Positions 58,065-64,000 of a stretch of 64,000 nucleotides of DNA are shown here, one piece after another; the first letter of the stretch is position 1; every line of letters starts with the position of its first letter. The notes beneath the pieces are model-generated. The model had not been told where the DNA came from. It saw nothing but the letters and a program-made list of their open reading frames with translations, and did not search any database. Source of the stretch: Exiguobacterium sp. s193 (GTDB taxonomy: Bacteria; Bacillota; Bacilli; Exiguobacteriales; Exiguobacteriaceae). A program made the translations under genes and the position numbers. The stretch covers positions 62,001-126,000 of the forward strand of contig NZ_JACSMR010000001.1 in assembly GCF_018618755.1 (NCBI RefSeq). Reading direction: 5' to 3'.

Positions 58065-58182
58065 GTGTGTAGCCCCCCTCTTCCTAAACGTACTTCTATA
58101 TATTGTTTATATCCGTATCATAGAGAACATAACCCTTTGTGTCTGTTCTAAATGTTTGATGTAACAAATTGTTCACATCTAT

Positions 58183-58200
58183 TCGTGATTTTTTTCACAA
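58183..58200. promoter_or_regulatory. Rex-like operator upstream of cydA
   Basis: TCGTGATTTTTTTCACAA: matches the Rex consensus TTGTGAA-N4-TTCACAA with two mismatches and TGTGA-N6-TCACA with one. Rex control of cydA is established in B. subtilis. A weaker related sequence (TGTAACAAATTGTTCACA) lies at 58160-58177. Confidence 0.55.
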
Positions 58201-58231
58201 AACGTTCGAAAACTATATCACATCGCTAAAT

Positions 58232-58275
58232 GAAAGCCCTTCACTTCATTTTTAAAGAAGCAAAGGGCTTTTTGA
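58232..58275 (-). terminator. Terminator downstream of dapL
   Basis: AAAGCCCTT-...-AAGGGCTTT hairpin with a long AT-rich loop containing a second small stem (CTTC..GAAG). T-rich on both strands; placed 26 bases after the dapL stop. Confidence 0.65.
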
Positions 58276-58300
58276 AACTCATTTTTACATTCCATCCACC

Positions 58301-59413
58301 TTAGACATATTCACGGAAATAATGGTCCATCAAATTAATGATGAAAGGAATCGCCTGTTCATCCGGATTCAGCGTCGGCTGATGTAATCCGGACGTCGGA
58401 TTGTTGATTCCGAGCCAAAACATCATGCCCGGAACTTCTTTTAGCATGAATCCAAAATCTTCGCCCGTCATCGCAGCGTCACACTCGACGTAGTCAGCAT
58501 TCATTTTGACGAACGATGAAAATTTATCGACGACGTTTTTGTCATTGACGACTTCATAATATCGGTTCCCGAACTGTAAATCGATCGTTACACCAAACGA
58601 AGCTTCGATTCCACGGACAATATCGCGGACCCGTTCTTCTAGCTTCTCCATGTCAGTCCCGTTCAGCGCACGCATCGTGCCGTCTAAAACAGCCCGACCG
58701 GCGATGACGTTTTCCCGAATCCCCGCATCGACTTTCCCAATCGTGATGACACTACAATTCATCGGGTTGATCGATCGGCTGACAATCGTCTGAAGTTGCA
58801 TGATTAAAGCAGCCTGTGCGACGACTGTATCGACCGTCAGATGTGGAAATGCGGCATGACCACTTTGTCCGTAAATCGTGATGTGGACTTCTCGTGCACT
58901 TGCGAAGAGTACGCCTGGTCGGCTTGCGATCGTCCCGACCGGATACTCAGGAGCCACATGGAGACCATACATTTCACTCGGGCGATATTTTTCAAATAAC
59001 GGACTTTTAATCATCGGTTCCGCTCCACCCGGCCCTTCTTCCGCCGGTTGGAATAAGAAGACGACGTCATCCATGATCGGCAACTCGACGAGGCGGCGAA
59101 GCAGACCTAACGCAATCGATGAATGGACGTCATGTCCACACGCATGCATCATGCCGGCATGTTCCGAACAAAATGGCAGACCCGTTGCTTCTTCAATCGG
59201 TAGACCATCGATATCTGCACGGTAACCAATCGTCCGATTTCCCGTCAACCCTTTGACACGAACGAACACACCTGTCTCGAACGTATCGTAGCTAACACGG
59301 TCTTCAGGATAGCTTCGAATCTGATTTAAGATGAACGCTTGCGTCTTGAACTCCTTAAACCCAAGTTCCGGTATTTTATGAAGTTCTCTCCGCATTTCAA
59401 TCGCATATTCCAT
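58301..59413 (-). CDS. dapL: N-acetyldiaminopimelate deacetylase DapL (M20 family)
   Basis: Zinc/manganese amidohydrolase of the acetylated branch of lysine/diaminopimelate synthesis (B. subtilis YkuR). Metal motifs MHACGHDVHSS and FLFQPAEEGPGGAEPM, HVAPEYPVGTIA, and late EAMTGEDFG-like AAMTGEDFGFMLKEVPGMMFWLG agree closely with DapL. 370 residues. Its start overlaps the end of ccpC by 17 bases. The partner dapH is not in the window. Confidence 0.88.
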   Translation of the reverse strand: MEYAIEMRRELHKIPELGFKEFKTQAFILNQIRSYPEDRVSYDTFETGVFVRVKGLTGNRTIGYRADIDGLPIEEATGLPFCSEHAGMMHACGHDVHSSIALGLLRRLVELPIMDDVVFLFQPAEEGPGGAEPMIKSPLFEKYRPSEMYGLHVAPEYPVGTIASRPGVLFASAREVHITIYGQSGHAAFPHLTVDTVVAQAALIMQLQTIVSRSINPMNCSVITIGKVDAGIRENVIAGRAVLDGTMRALNGTDMEKLEERVRDIVRGIEASFGVTIDLQFGNRYYEVVNDKNVVDKFSSFVKMNADYVECDAAMTGEDFGFMLKEVPGMMFWLGINNPTSGLHQPTLNPDEQAIPFIINLMDHYFREYV

Positions 59414-60287
59414 CTGACTGACTTCCTCCTTCTTCTTTTACGATGTCCCAAAAGGCTTGGACTTGTTTTAATTCAAGCATGGACTCCGTCGATAAAATCC
59501 AAGTATCTCGTTTCAGTACTTTACCAGAAGACGTCTTCAACGGAATCTGCATCACTTCGCTCGATTCTTGAATCGTCGACTCTGGTAAAATCGCGAATCC
59601 AATTCCATGTAACGCCATTTGCTTACACGTTTCGATTTGGTCGACGACGAGTGTTCGAGCAGGCGGGCTTGAAAAACGATCTTGCCACCATTCGAGTATC
59701 TCTTGATAGTACGTCGAATCACTTTTGAACTGGATGAATGGTCGGTCTGTTTTACGGAGCTGTTCAAGTGATGTCAATTCGCTATCCACGAGATAAAGAG
59801 GGTCTGAAAATAATCGTTCTTTGACGCCTTTCCAGTCCGGGTTTCCGCGAATGATCCCGATATGAAAATGTTCTTCGAGCATATGCCGCATCATTTCACT
59901 CGACCACCCCGTTACGAGTTGGACACGGACGTGTGGATAACGCTCAACGAAACGCTTGAGTACACGGGGTAACCAATACTGACCCATGATGGAAGCAACC
60001 GCAATCCGAAGGGTCCCGTATACCGCTCCTTCTTCGGCAGTCAGTTCACTTTTTAACTCTAATTCTTTTCGATTCATTTCTTTTGCGAGCCCGATGACTT
60101 TTTCTCCTTGGGGCGTAATGCTTAATCCACGGGAAGAACGGATGAACAACTTCGTCGCCCACCTTCGTTCAATCGCGACCAGTCGTTGGCTGAGTGCTGG
60201 TTGCGAGACGAAAAGACGTTCGGCTGCTCTTCGCATATTCAACTCTTCCGATAAAGTAATCAACATTTCCATTTCCGACACTTGCAA
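59397..60287 (-). CDS. ccpC: LysR-type regulator CcpC
   Basis: 296 residues. N-terminal winged HTH (AAERLFVSQPALSQRLVAIE, about 22-41) and a LysR substrate-binding domain. The segments LPRVLKRFVERYPHVR..TGWSSEMM, HIGIIRGNPDWKG, PFIQFKSDSTYYQEI and DQIETCKQMALHGIG closely follow B. subtilis CcpC, the citrate-responsive repressor of citB and citZ. Start TTG 60287 with GAGGAG upstream. It overlaps dapL, so regulator and dapL are cotranscribed. Confidence 0.85.
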   Translation of the reverse strand: MQVSEMEMLITLSEELNMRRAAERLFVSQPALSQRLVAIERRWATKLFIRSSRGLSITPQGEKVIGLAKEMNRKELELKSELTAEEGAVYGTLRIAVASIMGQYWLPRVLKRFVERYPHVRVQLVTGWSSEMMRHMLEEHFHIGIIRGNPDWKGVKERLFSDPLYLVDSELTSLEQLRKTDRPFIQFKSDSTYYQEILEWWQDRFSSPPARTLVVDQIETCKQMALHGIGFAILPESTIQESSEVMQIPLKTSSGKVLKRDTWILSTESMLELKQVQAFWDIVKEEGGSQSDGICD

Positions 60288-60352
60288 TGTAAGATTCGAC
60301 TCCTCATGATATAAGATGGCATTAGTTTAACACGTTAGAAAGGAAGGTACAT

Positions 60353-60742
60353 ATGTCACGCTATCATTTTATGTTAATCGTCTCAACGATCGCGACTTTA
60401 GGAAGTCTTTACTTCAGTGAAGTTCGTGGCTTTATTCCTTGTCCGCTTTGCTGGTGGCAACGAATCTTCATGTACACGACGGCATTTTATTTAATCATCA
60501 CACTCTTTCGCAACCGTCCGGTCGACGCATTTTTCATTCGTTCGTACGTCATATTCGGTTGGGCGGTCGCCGTTTACCATGTGATTTTAGAACGTCTCCC
60601 GGATGGTGAAGCCTTATGTACAAGTGGATGCTTGATTAAGTGGGTCAACTATTTCGGTTTCTTGACGATTCCGACAATGAGTCTTATCGCCTTCTCCACC
60701 CTCTTAATTCTCGCTTTTTATCCGAATAAAAAAAGCGTCTAA
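60353..60742 (+). CDS. bdbC: Disulfide oxidoreductase BdbC (DsbB family)
   Basis: Four-span membrane quinone-linked thiol oxidase, 129 residues. First cysteine pair Cys30/Cys33 in CPLCWWQ, second pair Cys89/Cys93 in CTSGC, both on the outer face. It would reoxidise a BdbD-like partner, which is not in the window. RBS AAAGGAAGGT. Divergent from ccpC. Confidence 0.92.
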   Translation: MSRYHFMLIVSTIATLGSLYFSEVRGFIPCPLCWWQRIFMYTTAFYLIITLFRNRPVDAFFIRSYVIFGWAVAVYHVILERLPDGEALCTSGCLIKWVNYFGFLTIPTMSLIAFSTLLILAFYPNKKSV

Positions 60743-60777
60743 TCTGCGCTTTTAAAGCACGTCCTCCAATCCGTTGC

Positions 60778-60823
60778 AAAGCAGGCATTCTCTTCCTGAA
60801 AGAAGAAAACGCCTGCTTTTTTA
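60778..60823. terminator. Bidirectional terminator between bdbC and the FAD oxidoreductase gene
   Basis: AAAGCAGGC...GCCTGCTTT hairpin with TTTTTTA on the plus strand; its loop contains a further CTTC/GAAG stem. The convergent gene ends inside the T run (60821). Confidence 0.8.
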
Positions 60824-62095
60824 TTGCCATTCGTGTGCTACTGCATAGGCGCTAGAAACGGACAACTCCGAAAGTTGCCCCTCCCCTTCACACCAATCCC
60901 CGGCAAAAGCGATCGCTTCGTCCGATTCTAAGAAACACGGCAACGGGTGTTGACCCATCTTCCACTTGATTTCTTGGACGATCGCCCGCTTCATCGTCCG
61001 TTCCGTCACAAGACGGTCACGCCAGCCCGGATAATGGTGATCCAACAGTTCATGAATCTGTTCTACTTTTTGTTCAATGTAAGCTGCTTGATCAACTTGA
61101 CCGTGTTCAAGATAGGCAACCGTCTGTAACACTTGACCATCAGTCGGACTAATACTTGCATCATAGTGTGATAAATCCGTTACAAAAAGCTGATGTGTCC
61201 GGTCAAAAACATATGAATATGGCGTATCGATGTACGGACAGAGTCCGACATCATAGACAAGGACTTCGACCGGTTCAAACCGGGCATAGGGTTCAATAAA
61301 CTGTTGGACGGATTGCGGAAGAGCCATTTTCCGCATTTCTCGCGGAGGAATTGCGAAGATTACACGATTCGCCGCCCATTCGACTTTTTTTCGGTCACGT
61401 ACTCGGTAACCGACTCCACTTTCTTCAACTGCTGTAACCTTCGTTTTCCGGTGAATCGTCCCACCATGTGCGAGAAAAACACGCTCCAGTTCATCGATTA
61501 ACGTCTGCCAGCCACCAGCGATATAGGAGACCGGTTTTCGGGTTCGAAATAACTTTCGATAATAGTCGAAATAAACAGACGATGGAATGTTTTCAGGTTC
61601 TGCCGTAAAAAAATTGCTCGATGCTAAATCAAGCATCAGTCGCGCGACGTCCTCCTCAACCTTTTCCTGAATCAACCACTGTCCAATCGAAATCTCTGCT
61701 TCCCCACGCTCAATCGACAGCATCGTTTTGACGACTTCCCACGTAAAGCGAATCTTATCTGTTCCTTCGACAAGCTCTGTCTTTAACAATCCCATTGCGT
61801 TTGCCGGAGCCGCAGTCAAATGTCCGGCAAATTCATATTTTGCTTTTGCCGAAGAAAAATCGAGCCAGGTGATATCAAGTTTTAATTGTTTGATGAGCAA
61901 TCGTATTGCGGATTGATCGCGCCCATACACCGCATGCGCCCCGTAATTGAACGTGAATCCTTTAAGTACTTGTGAAGTTGCCCGTCCGCCTAAGGCACCG
62001 GCATCGTACAAATGAATCTGTTTCCCTTGTGCAGCGAGTAATGCCGCTACAGATAAACCGGCCAATCCTCCTCCAACGACTGCAATTGTCTCCAA
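60821..62095 (-). CDS. FAD-dependent oxidoreductase (amine oxidase/phytoene desaturase-like)
   Basis: 424 residues. N-terminal dinucleotide motif AVVGGGLAGLSVAALLAAQG with DAGALGGRATS and a C-terminal FAD segment AIAFAGDWCEGEGQLSELSVSSAYAVA. The fold fits the flavin amine oxidase group, which includes carotenoid desaturases and protoporphyrinogen oxidase. No other carotenoid or heme gene is near, so the substrate is open. TTG start after AAGGGAG. Not part of the B. subtilis order. Confidence 0.75.
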   Translation of the reverse strand: METIAVVGGGLAGLSVAALLAAQGKQIHLYDAGALGGRATSQVLKGFTFNYGAHAVYGRDQSAIRLLIKQLKLDITWLDFSSAKAKYEFAGHLTAAPANAMGLLKTELVEGTDKIRFTWEVVKTMLSIERGEAEISIGQWLIQEKVEEDVARLMLDLASSNFFTAEPENIPSSVYFDYYRKLFRTRKPVSYIAGGWQTLIDELERVFLAHGGTIHRKTKVTAVEESGVGYRVRDRKKVEWAANRVIFAIPPREMRKMALPQSVQQFIEPYARFEPVEVLVYDVGLCPYIDTPYSYVFDRTHQLFVTDLSHYDASISPTDGQVLQTVAYLEHGQVDQAAYIEQKVEQIHELLDHHYPGWRDRLVTERTMKRAIVQEIKWKMGQHPLPCFLESDEAIAFAGDWCEGEGQLSELSVSSAYAVAHEWQ

Positions 62096-62155
62096 GTAAC
62101 ATCGCTCCCTTTTTAGTCGAAAGTAATTGTTTTAGTCTTTTCCCGAATCCATACA

Positions 62156-62187
62156 AAAAAAACGGCGACCACACGGATCACCGTTTC
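62156..62187 (-). terminator. Terminator of nadE
   Basis: Minus-strand ACGGTGATCC-gtgt-GGTCGCCGT (one mismatch) followed by TTTTTTTTG, 85 bases after the nadE stop. Confidence 0.65.
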
Positions 62188-62271
62188 AGACGGTAAAAAA
62201 TCAAATTTCTTTTTTAGGAGTGCAGTCGTTCATGTCTCTCACATGTGTGGAAACTTTCATCAACGCAGCTA

Positions 62272-63087
62272 TTATTTCCACCAGTCATCTAACGGCGAGA
62301 CTGGCATATGGTGCTTATGCCCAACTCGCTTGTACTGCGTTTCAAGCTTCTGTTGGCTCGCACTCGAAATCTTTTTCCCTTCAAGGTAATCATCGATTTC
62401 ATTGTATGTCATGCCTAAAGCAAGTTCGTCAGGTAAACCTGGACGATCGTCTTCTAAATCCGCCGTCGGAACTTTATCAATTAAACCGGTCGGCGATTCG
62501 AGATAACGAAGCAATTCTTTTCCTTGCCGTTTATTCAGTCCTGTCAGTGGTGTCAAGTCACATGCACCATCACCATGTTTCGTGTAAAACCCTGTTACGA
62601 ACTCTGCCGCGTGATCCGTACCGACGACTAAACAACCATAATGTGCCGCTAAATCATATTGCGCCTTCATTCGTTCCCGTGCTTTTGTATTTCCTTTACT
62701 AAAGTCTGATAAGACAGCGCCTGTCGCCTGCTCAAAAGCTGCCATTGAGGCTTCGACGGCGGGTTTGATGTCGACACGTAACGAATGATCCGGACGAATG
62801 AAGGATAGGGCAAGTTGCGCATCCGATTCATCTTGTTGCTGACCATATGGTAATCGGACTGCGTAAAACTGAACCGCTTTCCCCGTCTCTTCTCGAAGTT
62901 CTTCGACCGCTAATTGACAAAGGCGACCGGCAAGCGAGGAATCTTGTCCGCCTGAAATACCAAGGACAAATCCATTTGCCCCTGTATGAAGGAGGTATTC
63001 TTTTAAGAACCGAATCCGGGTCGTTACTTCTTCTTTGGCATCGATGACGGGTTTGACACCTGTTACTTGAATGATTTCTTGTTGCAT
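62272..63087 (-). CDS. nadE: NH3-dependent NAD+ synthetase
   Basis: Amidates deamido-NAD with ammonia and ATP, the last step of NAD synthesis. The PP-loop motif is [15 protein letters not shown], then [23 protein letters not shown] (substrate loop) and [11 protein letters not shown]. No glutaminase domain, so ammonia-dependent. 271 residues, matching B. subtilis NadE. Confidence 0.96.
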   Translation of the reverse strand: MQQEIIQVTGVKPVIDAKEEVTTRIRFLKEYLLHTGANGFVLGISGGQDSSLAGRLCQLAVEELREETGKAVQFYAVRLPYGQQQDESDAQLALSFIRPDHSLRVDIKPAVEASMAAFEQATGAVLSDFSKGNTKARERMKAQYDLAAHYGCLVVGTDHAAEFVTGFYTKHGDGACDLTPLTGLNKRQGKELLRYLESPTGLIDKVPTADLEDDRPGLPDELALGMTYNEIDDYLEGKKISSASQQKLETQYKRVGHKHHMPVSPLDDWWK

Positions 63088-63137
63088 TGTTTCGTCACAC
63101 TCCCATTTTTCTATTTTTACCTGCTATTATTTTAGCA

Positions 63138-63617
63138 TCATGGATTCGCTTTCGAAATATTCGCTGTTGCTTTTGTGGACGGCACCGTCGCATCCTCAAA
63201 CTGTTGCACAGTCACAACCTCGACTTGTTGTGCTGTATCCCCCTCTACTAGCTCAATTGTTATTTGGTATTCCTTTTCTTCTTTCGGCTTAAACGGTTCC
63301 GTCTCAATTGCCTGGGTGAATACTTGTTCTTTTGAATACGTATAGACGTTTTGTTCATTAGAATCGCGTACTACCAATTCAAATTTCTGTGAAGAGGGAT
63401 AGGTGACGCTGACTGCATGGTCATTTGGATTTCTTAAACGAACGGTCGCTTCGATTTCTGTCGCTGTTACTTGTTGTGCCGTTACCGAGATTGTAATCGG
63501 TTGCTTCGACTTGTTCTGATTTGTTTGACTCGCTGAATTACTTTCTTTCACTTGACCGCAGCCTCCTAACACAAGCAGTAGTCCAATCAGTAATAGGTGT
63601 ATCCAACTCTTTTTCAA
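63138..63617 (-). CDS. BsuPI-domain lipoprotein
   Basis: 159 residues: signal peptide with lipobox (VLGGC), a Ser/Asn/Gln-rich linker, then a domain with the pattern of BsuPI (intracellular proteinase inhibitor) proteins: ATVRLRNPNDHAVSVTYPSSQKFELVVRD and YTYSKEQVFTQAI. Anchored outside the membrane; target unknown. The TTG at 63617 (KKSWIHLLLIG follows) has GGAGGGGGA upstream; an ATG 13 codons earlier is inside the upstream leader. Confidence 0.75.
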   Translation of the reverse strand: MKKSWIHLLLIGLLLVLGGCGQVKESNSASQTNQNKSKQPITISVTAQQVTATEIEATVRLRNPNDHAVSVTYPSSQKFELVVRDSNEQNVYTYSKEQVFTQAIETEPFKPKEEKEYQITIELVEGDTAQQVEVVTVQQFEDATVPSTKATANISKANP

Positions 63618-63653
63618 TGAATCCCCCTCCTTCTCCTCTTTCATTTTAGCATA

Positions 63654-63693
63654 CAAAAAAGGAGAGACCGTGGTCTCCCCTCGGTCTCTCCTT
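63654..63693 (-). terminator. Terminator of the small genes at the right edge
   Basis: AAGGAGAGACC-...-GGTCTCTCCTT with TTTTTT on the minus strand, 10 bases after the 63703 stop. Confidence 0.85.
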
Positions 63694-63702
63694 CATCGTT
63701 CA

Positions 63703-63915
63703 TTAAGCAACCGGCATTGCTGTTACACCCGTCGTGTGCGCGAATAATTGTTCCATCCCCGTCGCAAATAATTCGTCACAAATGGCATCCGTCGCAGTCG
63801 CTGGTGCAACAAGTGTAATCGTCCGGCTGTCGCCTGTTTCGATTGTTACGAATACCCCTGAGCCTGTCCGTTCTTTATATCCTACCGCCAAGTCTGTTTC
63901 TGCAAAAAGTATCAT
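63703..63915 (-). CDS. Small hypothetical protein
   Basis: 70 residues, MILFAETDLAVGYKERTGSGVF..., with a strand-rich N-terminal half and a helical Ala/Thr-rich second half. I do not recognise it with confidence; its size and pairing with another small gene recall the DUF1659/DUF2922 pairs of Bacillales. The ATG has an excellent site AAGGAGATG. Confidence 0.6.
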   Translation of the reverse strand: MILFAETDLAVGYKERTGSGVFVTIETGDSRTITLVAPATATDAICDELFATGMEQLFAHTTGVTAMPVA

Positions 63916-63938
63916 TTCCCCGCATCTCCTTCGTTATG

Positions 63939-64000
63939 TTAGATTTCAGTGGAACCAACGCTCTTGGTTGCTCGCGAATCCGTTATGTTGATTTCACTTT
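63939..64000 (-). CDS. 3' end of a small gene running off the window
   Basis: An open frame of 19 codons ends ...ATKSVGSTEI-stop at 63939, 24 bases before the ribosome site region of the 63703 gene. It is cut by the window edge. The ending resembles those of short Bacillales proteins such as DUF2922, but this is weak. Confidence 0.35.
   Translation of the reverse strand, partial: SEINITDSRATKSVGSTEI

Noticed and set aside
60821-62095. Carotenoid biosynthesis cluster around the FAD oxidoreductase
   Set aside because: No phytoene synthase or other carotenoid gene is adjacent, so a pathway assignment for this single gene is not supported.

Overview
The window looks like a chromosomal segment of a low-to-moderate GC Gram-positive bacterium of the order Bacillales, most likely Exiguobacterium or a close relative (inferred from memory of gene families and gene order; no search was run). 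Almost all of it is core genome. In reverse orientation the gene order closely follows one long stretch of the Bacillus subtilis chromosome running ktrC-rnjA-rpoY-ykrA-def-pdhABCD-speA-yktA-ykzI-suhB-ylaF-typA-ylaH-ylaI-phoH-ylaN-ftsW-pycA-ctaA-ctaBCDEFG-ylbFG-rsmD-coaD-ylbL-ylbM-ylbN-rpmF-panE-bshC-rsmH-ftsL-pbpB...ftsA. The sporulation genes found in that stretch of B. subtilis (spoVD, spoVE, ylaJ) are absent, which fits a non-sporulating lineage. No rRNA, tRNA, prophage, insertion sequence with a transposase, or CRISPR array was seen.

Layout. 1-10.8 kb: division and cell-wall (dcw) cluster ftsA, divIB, murG, murD, mraY, murF, pbpB, ftsL, rsmH, lacking mraZ, murE, an ftsW/spoVE gene and murB. 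10.9-18.6 kb: bshC, a DUF3397 gene, panE-like gene, rpmF, yceD, tmcAL, ylbL protease, coaD, rsmD, ylbG and ricF. 18.7-20 kb: a RimK-like ATP-grasp gene and a yugN-like gene. 20-28.6 kb: the caa3 oxidase region, with assembly factors (Asp23-like gene, Sco1, CtaM-like, CtaG), structural genes ctaCDEF, and heme O/heme A synthesis (ctaB divergent from ctaA). 28.7-35.2 kb: photolyase, pyruvate carboxylase coupled to ftsW, and ylaN. 35.3-43.9 kb: phoH2, small conserved genes, a PQQ-type dehydrogenase lipoprotein, typA, ylaF, suhB, ykzI and yktA. 44-50.6 kb: speA and the pyruvate dehydrogenase operon. 51-55.5 kb: def, rnjA-rpoY, ykrA, ktrC. 55.6-64 kb: cytochrome bd oxidase, dapL with the regulator ccpC, bdbC, a FAD oxidoreductase, nadE, a BsuPI lipoprotein and small unknown genes.

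The genes link central carbon flow (pyruvate dehydrogenase, pyruvate carboxylase, CcpC) to two terminal oxidases. The upstream regions of ctaA/ctaB, pdhA and cydA each carry a TGTGA-N6-TCACA-type palindrome, exact at the first two and with one mismatch at the third. This suggests one redox or oxygen regulator (FNR/CRP-like or Rex) acting on all three.

The least ordinary feature is a non-coding interspersed repeat of about 330-400 bp at 41927-42254 and 54448-54844, with a decayed remnant at about 39209-39270. It has imperfect terminal inverted repeats (CAG..TGTAGACAA) and internal complementarity. Each of the two full copies is flanked on both sides by a direct duplication of the local intrinsic-terminator hairpin (21 bp and 32 bp). 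The remnant also abuts a terminator. This looks like a small mobile element that inserts into transcription terminators and duplicates them.
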